Positions 9,901 through 18,782 of a stretch of DNA of 34,730 bases are shown piece after piece; the first letter of the stretch is position 1; each line of letters begins with the position of its first letter. A program made the translations under genes and the position numbers. Below the pieces are notes generated by a model. That model was not told the origin of the DNA. It did no database searches and saw only the letters and a list, made by a program, of their open reading frames with translations. The stretch comes from Isotricha intestinalis. Its lineage: Eukaryota; Ciliophora; Litostomatea; Vestibuliferida; Isotrichidae. The stretch lies in assembly GCA_023807065.1 (NCBI GenBank), contig JAJJLU010003737.1:1-34730 (forward strand), written 5' to 3'.

Positions 9901-12140
9901 AACTCCAGGAGAAAAAAAATTATATTGTTCTGCATCATAATTTACTTTTGAAAATATAATTGGATTATAATCTTCATCTAATATTATTCCTACTTCTAAA
10001 TTTATTGGAAGAAGACATTTTGCACTTGTTTTTAATAAAACAAAATGTGATTTTAATGCTTTTTGATTATTTTCTCCTATTTTTGAAACAAGAGTTTTTT
10101 TCTTTAGCATTTCTAAATGATTTTTTTGAACACACTCTGGTAATATATAATCTAAATTTTGTCCAATTAATTCAATATCTGAATAACCTAATAAATGACA
10201 AAAACCTAATGAAATTCTACTTATTACACCAAAATTATCTTCTTTTCCAGATATTATCATAAATTGAAAATCTGCTGAAGGATTCAAAGAATTAAAATCT
10301 AAATTTTTTTGAAAAGATATTTCATTATCATTTTGTTCATTATTTAAATATATTAGAGCTCTTTCAGGATCATTCAAAATATCTCTAATATACATACCAT
10401 ATAATTTAACTGTTCTTTTATTATCATAACTTGATGATTGCAAAGCTTTAAATTTATTATCAATTAAATCCATTATCTCATTTATTTCTAAACCATAATC
10501 ATGTAATTTAGAAATGTCTTCATAATCAGAGGAAGATAACAATAAGTTCCAAAAATATGAATATATTGTCGATACTTTTGATATCATTGATATCAATTGA
10601 TTACATTGATATCTAAAAGATAAATTTGATTTATCTACTCCATCTTCTATTCCTTTATCTTCTAATCTTCTTTTTAATCTATATACTAAAAAATCTTGAG
10701 AAAAAGATAATGTTGACATTTCACTTACACTAGCTAAATTTATATAGCCTTTATTATATCTTCCTAATTTCTCTATTTGAAATAAAGCATATGTTACTTT
10801 TAATATCATACTTTCTCTAAAAAAAGATAGATATTCTCTAAATAATAAGTCAACTTGTTCATACAAATAAAATTCAAATTCTTTATCATTTATATTAGAT
10901 TCATTTTTAAAAGATTCTATTTTTTTCTTTAATATAATTTCATTATTTTCTAGATTTTGAGATTGTAATTTTTCAGATAAATAAGCAAATATATCAAATA
11001 AATATTCTCTATTATTTCCTCTTTCTTCAATAGCATCAATCATTAATCTAATTTGATTATAAACATCAATTTCATTTTCAATAACAATATTAGGAGAGGT
11101 CATTCTTTTTTTTGGAAAAGTCATCGTGAAAATTACAACCAATCCAACACCAATAAAAAAAATATCTAACATACCTTCAAATTCAGTTTTAGATAATAAT
11201 TTACCAATAAATAAACACATACTGTCCCAAAAATATATTAAATTTAAATAATACATTACATTTGACATTACATTATTATCTCTTTGATATTTATTTTCTA
11301 ATTGAAAACAATAAACAACATACATTGATGATAAAAACATATAAAATACAACTACCATTAATATATCTTTTATACAAAGAAATTCTAATAATATTATTGT
11401 TATTGCTCTTACATATAAGAATTGAATTGAAGCATTTACAATAAAGGATTTCGAAATGAATTGTTCCATTTTATCTTTTTTAGAAAATGAAAAAGAAATA
11501 AATATATGTGATAAATACATTATAAAAATAAAAGATATAAAAGAAAAGCCAACATAAATTAAATGTGCTCCTGACCAACATTCAAATTTACTTTTAAAAT
11601 AAGATTCACTATCACAAACAATGATAGTAAAAAAAATTTCTAAAAATTGATAAAAATAAATAAATTACCTATTAAAGGAATCAATAAAACTGATCGAATT
11701 AAACTAATTAATTCTCTCATAATTGCCATTGAAAATTCTTTTTTTTCTAAACTTTGCCCAACACAAGAACAAATTATAAGATATACATATAAGAAAAAAG
11801 TGAAGAAAATTATAAAAAAACAAATATAAACACAAAAAAGGAAGAATTCATGATTATTATCAAGGTAATGTAATATTCTAAAATATTGTAAAAAAATAAT
11901 TATGTTATTATAAAATTGATCTCCCTTCCAAGAAGGTTTTAACTATATTTTATTATTTAAATTGTATTTTACAGGATTATTTATAGTTAATGAAATAATT
12001 TGAAATATTTGAATAATAGCCATTAATATTTCTTGATTGATTGATATTATATACTTATTAAAAGTTTGATAAATAACATTATAATTAGCATATTTTAATC
12101 TAGTAAAAAGAGGTTCTTTCCTGTCATTATATATATTCAT
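6967..12140 (-). CDS. tmcB-like PAS-domain multipass membrane protein (three exons)
   Basis: Exons 12140-11973, 11942-11669 and 11639-6967 (minus strand) give 1,704 residues. A frame starting only at 11520 would lack the first 187. The N-terminus (MNIYNDRKEPLFTRLKYA, then IIQIFQIISLTINNP) and the GDQFYNNIIIFLQYFRI block after intron 1 match the ciliate tmcB-like family as I know it. Several hydrophobic helices lie within about residues 30-340. A helical region follows, then a PAS domain at about 605-720 (FCHLLGYSDIELIGQNLDYILP). A long acidic disordered segment comes next. Four more hydrophobic helices follow, starting near residues 1063, 1294, 1397 and 1657. Members are probably membrane sensors or scaffolds of unknown ligand. 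The gene ends 108 nt from the convergent IQ gene. Confidence 0.9.
11640..11668 (-). other. Intron 2 of the tmcB-like gene, 29 nt
   Basis: On the minus strand it runs from GTAATT to TTTTAG. Removal joins ...RSVLLIPLI to EIFFTIIVCDSESYFKSKFECW and then reads into the downstream frame with no stop. The combined exon length is 5,115 nt, a multiple of three. Confidence 0.88.
11943..11972 (-). other. Intron 1 of the tmcB-like gene, 30 nt
   Basis: On the minus strand it runs from GTAAAA to ATATAG. Splicing joins SLTINNP to LKPSWKGDQFYNN. Reading through instead gives a stop 11 codons later at the window's 11943 edge. Confidence 0.88.
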
Positions 12141-13065
12141 TAAAAATATTATAAAAATCAAATAATATTTTCATATATAAAGAATTAATAAATAAAACCT
12201 AAAAACTACATTTTTAAAAATTTAAAAATAAAATTAAAAAAAAACAAATCCAAAAAAATGCTGAAAATGAGATATCCTTCAAAGATATAAAAAACAAAAA
12301 ATCAAAACATTATAAGTTAATTCTCTGAAAATATGATATTAAGATAGCATTAAAAATAGTAATTCTGAAAAAAAGAAAAAATCTCTTTAAAAATTAAATA
12401 AAGAAAAAAATATGACAGTAGGATACAGAAATAAATTATATATATCCAATTATTCAATAAATACAAAGATTACAAAAGAAAAATTGAAATAATATTTAAG
12501 ATTTTTATATTAGATGGTAATAGTATAGTAATAAAAGAAAAAGATAAATAAGATAACAGTAATTTAAAGGAAATATTATATTGTTAAAATGATTAAATTA
12601 GTAGACTTTATAAAGAGACTTGTGGTATTTGTGATAAATATTTATTTTATATTTTTATTTTTAATTAGTAAATTTTATAAAGAATATATACGATTATGAA
12701 ATTAAATATATTCATATTCATAATTCTCTTAGAAATTAATCTAGGATTAAAATATTTCTTTAAAAGTAAATAAAAAATTAATATTTTCATCACTCTAAAC
12801 AACTATTTTAATGAAATAATGATTTTTATGTTTTTTAAAAAAAATAAATAAAAGAAAGTATGTAGAAATAAGATAATTTTGAAATATAATTAAACTTTAA
12901 AATCCTTTTAAATGATTTATAATTTTTTAATATAATATAAAAACAAACCAAAAAAAGTCCAAAATCCTCAAAAAACCCTTAAAGAAAAATAAAATGATAA
13001 ACCTAAAACAAAAATAAAATAATCTAAAATATATAAAAAAAAAACAAAAAATAAAAATAAAAACA
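12141..13065. other. Long divergent intergenic region with a coding-like tract
   Basis: These 925 bases separate the start codons of the tmcB-like gene (minus) and the PP2C gene (plus). Most is A-rich on the plus strand without structure. The exception is 12435-12665, listed separately, which reads like protein interrupted by TAA codons. No RNA gene was recognised. Confidence 0.6.
12435..12665 (+). pseudogene. Possible decayed coding tract interrupted by TAA codons
   Basis: One frame is open for 38 codons from 12435, including the segment ILDGNSIVIKEKDK. It is then broken by TAA at 12549, 12585 and 12594 and resumes as ISRLYKETCGICDKYLF up to TAG at 12666. The composition (Asp, Gly, Cys, Lys mix and a CxxC pair) is closer to the genes here than to the surrounding spacer. 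It has no start codon and no family I recognise. It may be a gene relic, unspliced tiny exons, or chance in A-rich DNA. Confidence 0.25.
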
Positions 13066-14163
13066 ATGGAACCAACAGAAGAGAAAAAAATAGAATTTGA
13101 GGACTCAGAAGAAAATAAATCTTCCTTAATAAAGAATTATTCTAATGAATTTGATCAAAGTGTAAAAACAAATGTAGAATATGAGAGAAAAGAAAAAAGA
13201 TTAAGAAACAGTACAAAAATTCATCCAGAGGAAAAAATAATAACAAAACTTCTTCATGGAGTAGGGACAAACCAAGATATAACATATGCAATACCACATC
13301 AAGAAAATAGTAATTCTATAGAAAAATATTATATAGGAAACAATTATTCAGTCAAAAATCCATCAAAATCGTTTTTAGAATTTTCATATAGAGAAGAACA
13401 AAATGCTCCTTCCAAAGACACAATGGAAGACAAAGGGAAAGCAATAGACAATTATAATGAAAATGAAAATAATAGTTTATTTATATTATTTGATGGTCAT
13501 AATGGAGATCAAGTAAGTATATATTGTCAGAATCATTTTGATATAATATTAAAAAAACATTTACTCAATAAAACTCTTTCATCAAAAAGAGCAATAACAA
13601 AAACATTTCAAGAATTAGATAATGAATTAAAAGAAAAAGGATTTGTTCATGTAGGTTCAACAGGAACTTGTTTGTATATAACAGAAGAAAATGGTAAAAA
13701 AATATTATATTGTGGAAATATAGGAGATACAAGATGTACATTATATAATAAAAAAGTAGAAAGATTAACTGTTGATCATAGAGTTGATGATTTAAGAGAA
13801 AAAGATAGAATAATTAATAATGGTGGTTTTATTATGAACGGTAGAGTTAATGGTCAATTAATGTTAACTAGAGTTTTTGGAGATTTTGAATTTAAAACTT
13901 TTGGAGTTAAATCTGATCCTTCTGTCGTGAGAAAAATCTTTGATGATAAAATTGAAAATCAATTTATTATACTTGCAAGTGATGGAATTTGGGATATGAT
14001 TGATGAAAAAGATATTAAAGATATAATTCTGGAATTAATGGAAAAAAATAAAGATAATAATAATGAATGTATTACTAAAGTTATTTGTGATTACTTAGTT
14101 GATGAAAGCTTAAAAGCTGGAGGATGGGATAATATTAGTGCTTTTGTTATTAAGATGAGTTAA
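13066..14163 (+). CDS. PP2C-family (PPM) Ser/Thr protein phosphatase
   Basis: The 365-residue protein removes phosphate from Ser/Thr in a Mg/Mn-dependent way. PP2C motifs appear in order: MED at 120-122, FDGHNG at 142-147, GSTGTC about 197-202, GDTRC at 220-224, DHR about 237-239, GRVNGQLMLTRVFGDF about 259-273, DGIWDM at 306-311 and GWDN at 353-356. The metal-binding aspartates (D122, D143, D306, D355) are all present. The Arg that normally precedes MED by three residues and binds phosphate is Lys117 here. The N-terminal 100 residues are charged with no recognised domain. The ATG follows an A-rich leader. It lies alone between long spacers. Confidence 0.93.
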   Translation: MEPTEEKKIEFEDSEENKSSLIKNYSNEFDQSVKTNVEYERKEKRLRNSTKIHPEEKIITKLLHGVGTNQDITYAIPHQENSNSIEKYYIGNNYSVKNPSKSFLEFSYREEQNAPSKDTMEDKGKAIDNYNENENNSLFILFDGHNGDQVSIYCQNHFDIILKKHLLNKTLSSKRAITKTFQELDNELKEKGFVHVGSTGTCLYITEENGKKILYCGNIGDTRCTLYNKKVERLTVDHRVDDLREKDRIINNGGFIMNGRVNGQLMLTRVFGDFEFKTFGVKSDPSVVRKIFDDKIENQFIILASDGIWDMIDEKDIKDIILELMEKNKDNNNECITKVICDYLVDESLKAGGWDNISAFVIKMS

Positions 14164-14688
14164 ATAAATTTGGTTTATAAAGGAATTTTTTTATTTGAGA
14201 TTTTAGGATTTTGGGTTTTGAGTTTTTAAGGTACTTTTTTATTTTTATAATTTATTAATTATTGAATAAATTTTAATATTTTAATAAATAATAGTTAAAT
14301 TATGACAATACTCAGAAACAATAATTCTATTTAAAAATATTAGAAATATCATTTAGCAAATGACTCCATAAAAAGATAATTAAAAAAATCTTTGTTAAAA
14401 CATTTAATTAGATTTATTGGTTATTAATATAATGATTGTGTATATTTTAGTTTTTTTAATCATAACCAATAAGAAAAATGTAAAACAATCATTATTTGTT
14501 AATATATGTAATTTCTTCTAAAATTTAAAATTGACCATTTCCAAAATACAAATTATTTATTTAATATTTTAATGACTGAATATCATAAAATATTAGAATT
14601 AATTAATTTATTTTATTTTACGAAAATTATTGTTTTTTTTAAAATAAATTTTAAACGCTAAAAAAAATAAATTTTAATTTTATTGAAT
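14164..14688. other. Intergenic region with interlocked inverted repeats
   Basis: This is the spacer between PP2C and TTLL (same strand). It contains two pairs of 11-nt inverted repeats in A-B-A'-B' order at 14414-14495, listed separately. Otherwise it is plain A/T-rich DNA. Confidence 0.6.
14414..14495. repeat. Two interlocked 11-nt inverted-repeat pairs with CCAAT motifs
   Basis: A (TTATTGGTTAT, 14414-14424) pairs perfectly with A' (14462-14472). B (ATAATGATTGT, 14429-14439) pairs perfectly with B' (14485-14495). The order A-B-A'-B' is that of a pseudoknot if transcribed. As DNA, A and A' present CCAAT boxes in opposite orientation about 215-275 nt upstream of the TTLL start codon. Confidence 0.5.
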
Positions 14689-17600
14689 ATGTATGGTTCT
14701 GGGGAAAGAATGAAATTCCCTACAATTGAAGAATTATATGATATGGATTTAGAACAATTATTAATATTAAAAGAAAATATAGAAAATGGAAATATTGAAG
14801 ATAAAAACATTAATTTAGATGAAGAAGATTATGATTATTATGATAATGAAGAAATGACAAAAGAAACAATGTTACAATTTGTAAATAGTGAAATTAAAGA
14901 AAGGAATTTAATGAATGATGTTCTAAATTTTTTTTTAAAAGCTCCAATTGATAAAGAAGAAAAAATTCTTGTTGAAGAAAAAAAAGAAGAGAAAAGATTA
15001 AATAAATTTTTAGAAAATAATTCAATTTTAAATAAAGAAAAAACAAATAATCAATTATTTAATTTTGAAAATAAAGATAAACCAATTATTCCAAAACCAA
15101 ATGAAAAAATAGGAGATTTATTAAATAGAACTAAAATTAAACCTGAAGATTTTCAATATGTTGTTTCTTCTTCAACTTTAATGAAAACATTTGATTTTTA
15201 TAATAGAGCTAAAAAAAAGAAAAAAGAAAAATTAGAACCAATTGTAGATAAAAAACCTAGTTATATTAATTATTTACCTATGGTTAAAAAGAAAAGAAAA
15301 AGAAAAAAGAAAAAAAATGATGATGAATTTGTCGATGTCAAAAATAATAATCCTTTAGAATTAATGAGGAAATATGAAGTTCCTGATGTAAAAAAGTTTA
15401 TTAAAAAAAAAACGTTAAAACCAATAGATAAAAAGATGGTTTCTAACAATTTGGAAAGTATGAATAAAAATAATAATAATAATATTATTAATAAATTGAA
15501 TAATGATATAAAAGAATTAGGTCAAGAAAATATAAATGAAAAAGAAAAAAATAAAATAAGTGAAGATAAAAATAAAATAATTGAAATAACTTGTTCAAAT
15601 GGATTTAATATAATTAATACAAATAAAATTAATGATGATTTTCAAATACAAAAATCAAGTTTAGAATTTGTAAAAGGAGAAAGACCAATAAGTAAATATG
15701 ATAGTTTTTCTGTTATAAGTGGAAAAACTCAAACATATAAAAATCCAGATTTTAACTTTTTGTTAATTGATCATTGTAATAAAATAAATGTAATTTCTGA
15801 ATATAACAATTCAAAAAAATATGAAATAAATAAAAAAGAAGATAATCAAATTAAAGAAGACAATGTTAATAAAGAAATTATAAATTCAGATAATCAAGAA
15901 GAAGACATTACTCAAAAAATTTGTAAAGAAATAAAAAAAAATTATCAAGAAAATAAAAAAGAAGAAAATGAAGATATAGATTTAAGTATAAAAGAAAATA
16001 ATATATCATCTACAACTAAAAATTCTTCAAAAATTAATAATAATAATAATATTAACAATCAAGATAAAAAAGAAAATAAAACATATCAAAAAAAAGAAGA
16101 AGAGGTATATGAATATGAAAATGAAGAAAACGAAAACGAAGAAGATGAAATTGAAGATGATGAAAGTAATATAATAAAAAATAATAATAATCAAACAGAT
16201 GGATATCATAGTTTTTCAGAAAGCCAATCAAATAAATCAAATAAAAATGAACAAATAAAAATAAACAAAATAAAAAAATCAAAAGATTTAATAGATGCAA
16301 GTGCTTCTAATAGGAAAAATAAAAATAATATTACCAATAATATCAGAAATCAAAATCAAAGTAAAAATATAAAATTAATAAGAGACACAATATATAATTC
16401 AATTCATAATCCAAAATTATTATCTCCTCAATCAAGAAAAAATCAAAAGAAAATAAATGATTCTTTACCTGAAAAAAAAGAGGAAGAAAAAAAAACAAAA
16501 AGATTAAAAAGCGCAAATCCATCAACAACAAGAATAAAAACTTCTGGAGCAGAAAAAAAGCAAGACACAAAATTAAATAATAATAATATAAATAAAAACC
16601 TAATAAATAGTCATCGTCCTCAGAGTAATTATTTTCAAAATAAATCAAATACTCCAAATAATAATAATTTATTTATATCTCCTCAACAACAATTAAACCA
16701 AGAAAATATAATAGATTATTCAGATATATATCATAATTTCAACGAATTATTTTCAGGATATTTCTTATCATCAACATATTCACAAGCAAAAGAATTTAAT
16801 TTTGATCAAACAATACAAATATTATATGAATCTTTTAAGAACTTATTTTATTATGAAAGTAATACTTCATTAATACAACAAAAAGATGAAATGTATGCAG
16901 ATATTGTAAGAGCTGAAGCAGGTGTGATTCAAAATAGATTAAAAAATGTAAGTTCTAAATTATTGAATGAACCTGATATAGATTCAAATATTCAAAAATA
17001 TATATTATTAAGACAATGTTTAGATTTAGAAAAGAAAAATTATGCCAGAAGCCCTAATCAATATTATAATAATAATGATAAAAATAAATTATTTTTTAGA
17101 GTTGTTTTATCAAGGCCAGAAATATATGATATTGTTTGTTATACTTTATATCATTATTCTGAATGGAGTGAATTACCTCATGGATTATCTTTAGGTCAAT
17201 GTTGGAATTTACTTTGGACATATGGTTCTCCTAACATAGATTTTAATAAAATCTTTTCTTTTCAAAAAGTGAATCACTTAATTAATAGTAGGACTGTTCA
17301 TAGAAAAGATTTATTACAAAAACAAATTAATAGAGTAAGAAAATTAAATAAGAAATTAAATGATGTTTTTGATATTATGCCACAAACTTTTTTATTAAGT
17401 AAAGAATATATGAGTTTTATAGAAGAATTTTCAAGAATTAAAAAAACAAATGAATATAATATTTGGATAGTAAAACCAGTAGGAAAAAGTAGAGGAAAAG
17501 GAATATTTTTAATAGATGAAATGTCTGAAGTTCCTTTATCAGAAAGTTATTTAGTTCAAAGATATTTAACTAATCCATTATTATTAGATGAAGGATATAA

Positions 17601-18396
17601 ATTTGATATGAGAATATATATATTAATAACATCAACTAATCCTTTAGAAATGTTTCTTTATAAAGATGGTTTTGCCAGAGTTTCAAATGAATTATTTTCA
17701 CTTGATATAAAAAATATTAGAACTCATTTAACAAATGCAGCTATTCAAAATAGAAGAGCAAATCAAAAAAATTATGAAAAATTATATGGAGGAAGTAAAA
17801 TATCATTAGATTTATTAAAATATAAATTAGAAAAACAATATAATATTGATTTTGATGAATTAATTTGGCCACAAGTAAAAGATTTAATTATAAAAGCATT
17901 TGTAGCTTGTCAACATGATATTCCTTATTGTCCTTCAACTTTTGAAATGTTTGGTTTTGATGTTATTATAGATACTAATTTTAAATGTTGGTTACTAGAA
18001 ATTAATTCATCTCCCTCATTGGAAAGAAGTAATGTTTTAGATGATCAAATTAAATTACCTTTAGTTGATGATATATTTAAAATTGTAGATCCAATTAATA
18101 TTAATAGAGCAGCTTTAATTAAAATGATTGAAAGAATAATGAAAATTAATAATAAAAGAAGAAACGTAAAAGGAGTTTATTTATATAGTCAAAAAGTACA
18201 ATTAAATATGGATTTAACAGAAATTTTTTATGGGAAAATTCCTAGGAAATATGGAGAAATTCCTAAAGATATAGGAAAGTTTGAAATGATTTGTCCTTCA
18301 AAAGAAAGTGAAAAATTAATTAAAATGACTGGAGGACAAAAGTGGTATAATGGAAAAAGGGATAAAGAAGAAAAAAAGGATGCAATTATTAAATGA
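14689..18396 (+). CDS. Tubulin tyrosine ligase-like (TTLL) protein, probable tubulin glutamylase or glycylase
   Basis: The ATG at 14689 gives 1,235 residues (a TTG two codons upstream is not used), ending at TGA. The C-terminal third, about residues 790-1200, is the TTL ATP-grasp domain. It shows NHLINSRTVHRKDLL, MPQTFLLS, IWIVKPVGKSRGKGIFLID (K929), VQRYL, DMRIYILI (R975), THLTNAAIQ and WLLEINSSPSL (E1104, N1106). These are the ATP- and Mg-binding elements of enzymes that add Glu or Gly to tubulin. Residues about 150-650 are Lys/Glu/Asn-rich and probably disordered. The subtype cannot be fixed by eye. The ciliate context suggests ciliary or cortical microtubules. Confidence 0.92.
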   Translation: MYGSGERMKFPTIEELYDMDLEQLLILKENIENGNIEDKNINLDEEDYDYYDNEEMTKETMLQFVNSEIKERNLMNDVLNFFLKAPIDKEEKILVEEKKEEKRLNKFLENNSILNKEKTNNQLFNFENKDKPIIPKPNEKIGDLLNRTKIKPEDFQYVVSSSTLMKTFDFYNRAKKKKKEKLEPIVDKKPSYINYLPMVKKKRKRKKKKNDDEFVDVKNNNPLELMRKYEVPDVKKFIKKKTLKPIDKKMVSNNLESMNKNNNNNIINKLNNDIKELGQENINEKEKNKISEDKNKIIEITCSNGFNIINTNKINDDFQIQKSSLEFVKGERPISKYDSFSVISGKTQTYKNPDFNFLLIDHCNKINVISEYNNSKKYEINKKEDNQIKEDNVNKEIINSDNQEEDITQKICKEIKKNYQENKKEENEDIDLSIKENNISSTTKNSSKINNNNNINNQDKKENKTYQKKEEEVYEYENEENENEEDEIEDDESNIIKNNNNQTDGYHSFSESQSNKSNKNEQIKINKIKKSKDLIDASASNRKNKNNITNNIRNQNQSKNIKLIRDTIYNSIHNPKLLSPQSRKNQKKINDSLPEKKEEEKKTKRLKSANPSTTRIKTSGAEKKQDTKLNNNNINKNLINSHRPQSNYFQNKSNTPNNNNLFISPQQQLNQENIIDYSDIYHNFNELFSGYFLSSTYSQAKEFNFDQTIQILYESFKNLFYYESNTSLIQQKDEMYADIVRAEAGVIQNRLKNVSSKLLNEPDIDSNIQKYILLRQCLDLEKKNYARSPNQYYNNNDKNKLFFRVVLSRPEIYDIVCYTLYHYSEWSELPHGLSLGQCWNLLWTYGSPNIDFNKIFSFQKVNHLINSRTVHRKDLLQKQINRVRKLNKKLNDVFDIMPQTFLLSKEYMSFIEEFSRIKKTNEYNIWIVKPVGKSRGKGIFLIDEMSEVPLSESYLVQRYLTNPLLLDEGYKFDMRIYILITSTNPLEMFLYKDGFARVSNELFSLDIKNIRTHLTNAAIQNRRANQKNYEKLYGGSKISLDLLKYKLEKQYNIDFDELIWPQVKDLIIKAFVACQHDIPYCPSTFEMFGFDVIIDTNFKCWLLEINSSPSLERSNVLDDQIKLPLVDDIFKIVDPININRAALIKMIERIMKINNKRRNVKGVYLYSQKVQLNMDLTEIFYGKIPRKYGEIPKDIGKFEMICPSKESEKLIKMTGGQKWYNGKRDKEEKKDAIIK

Positions 18397-18782
18397 TAAT
18401 ATTTTAGGGCGTTTATATATATATATTGATTATTTTAAATTAATTTGTTTATTTATTTTTTGTATTTAGATTACATATTTTTAAAAATTCAATTTAAAAT
18501 TAAATTTGTTTTTATTTATTTATTTTTATTAAAAATAATGTTTTATGTAACTGTTAATATAAATAAAGTTAAAGAAATTAAGGATTTATATAATATCTTT
18601 AAAGTTTAGTATAAAATCATGGATGAAATAATGATGATGTGGTTTTTAAAAAATAGTTTTCCACTATATTATTAATTTTTTATAATTAATTAATAAATAT
18701 TGTTTGAAAAAAAATTATAATTTATTTAAATAATCATATATTAAAATTATAAAAATATTTTTTTATAATTAATTTAAGTTTA
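18397..18782. other. Intergenic region
   Basis: This A/T-rich spacer lies between TTLL and the HRD1-like gene. A TA-dinucleotide run follows the TTLL stop at about 18415-18425. An 18-codon ATG frame at 18619-18675 is noted but not called. Confidence 0.6.

Noticed and set aside
12589..12699. 36-codon hydrophobic ATG frame (MIKLVDFIKRLVVF...) in the spacer before PP2C
   Set aside because: Short, A/T-driven hydrophobic composition, and it overlaps the interrupted coding-like tract in another frame. There is no independent support.
540..18396. Reassignment of TAA/TAG to glutamine, as in Tetrahymena or Paramecium
   Set aside because: No conserved domain contains in-frame TAA or TAG once tiny introns are removed. 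Proteins such as TFIIS end at TAA exactly at the family C-terminus, and CAA/CAG are used for Gln throughout.
18619..18675. 18-codon ATG frame (MDEIMMMWFLKNSFPLYY)
   Set aside because: Too short to judge, with no homology or conserved context.
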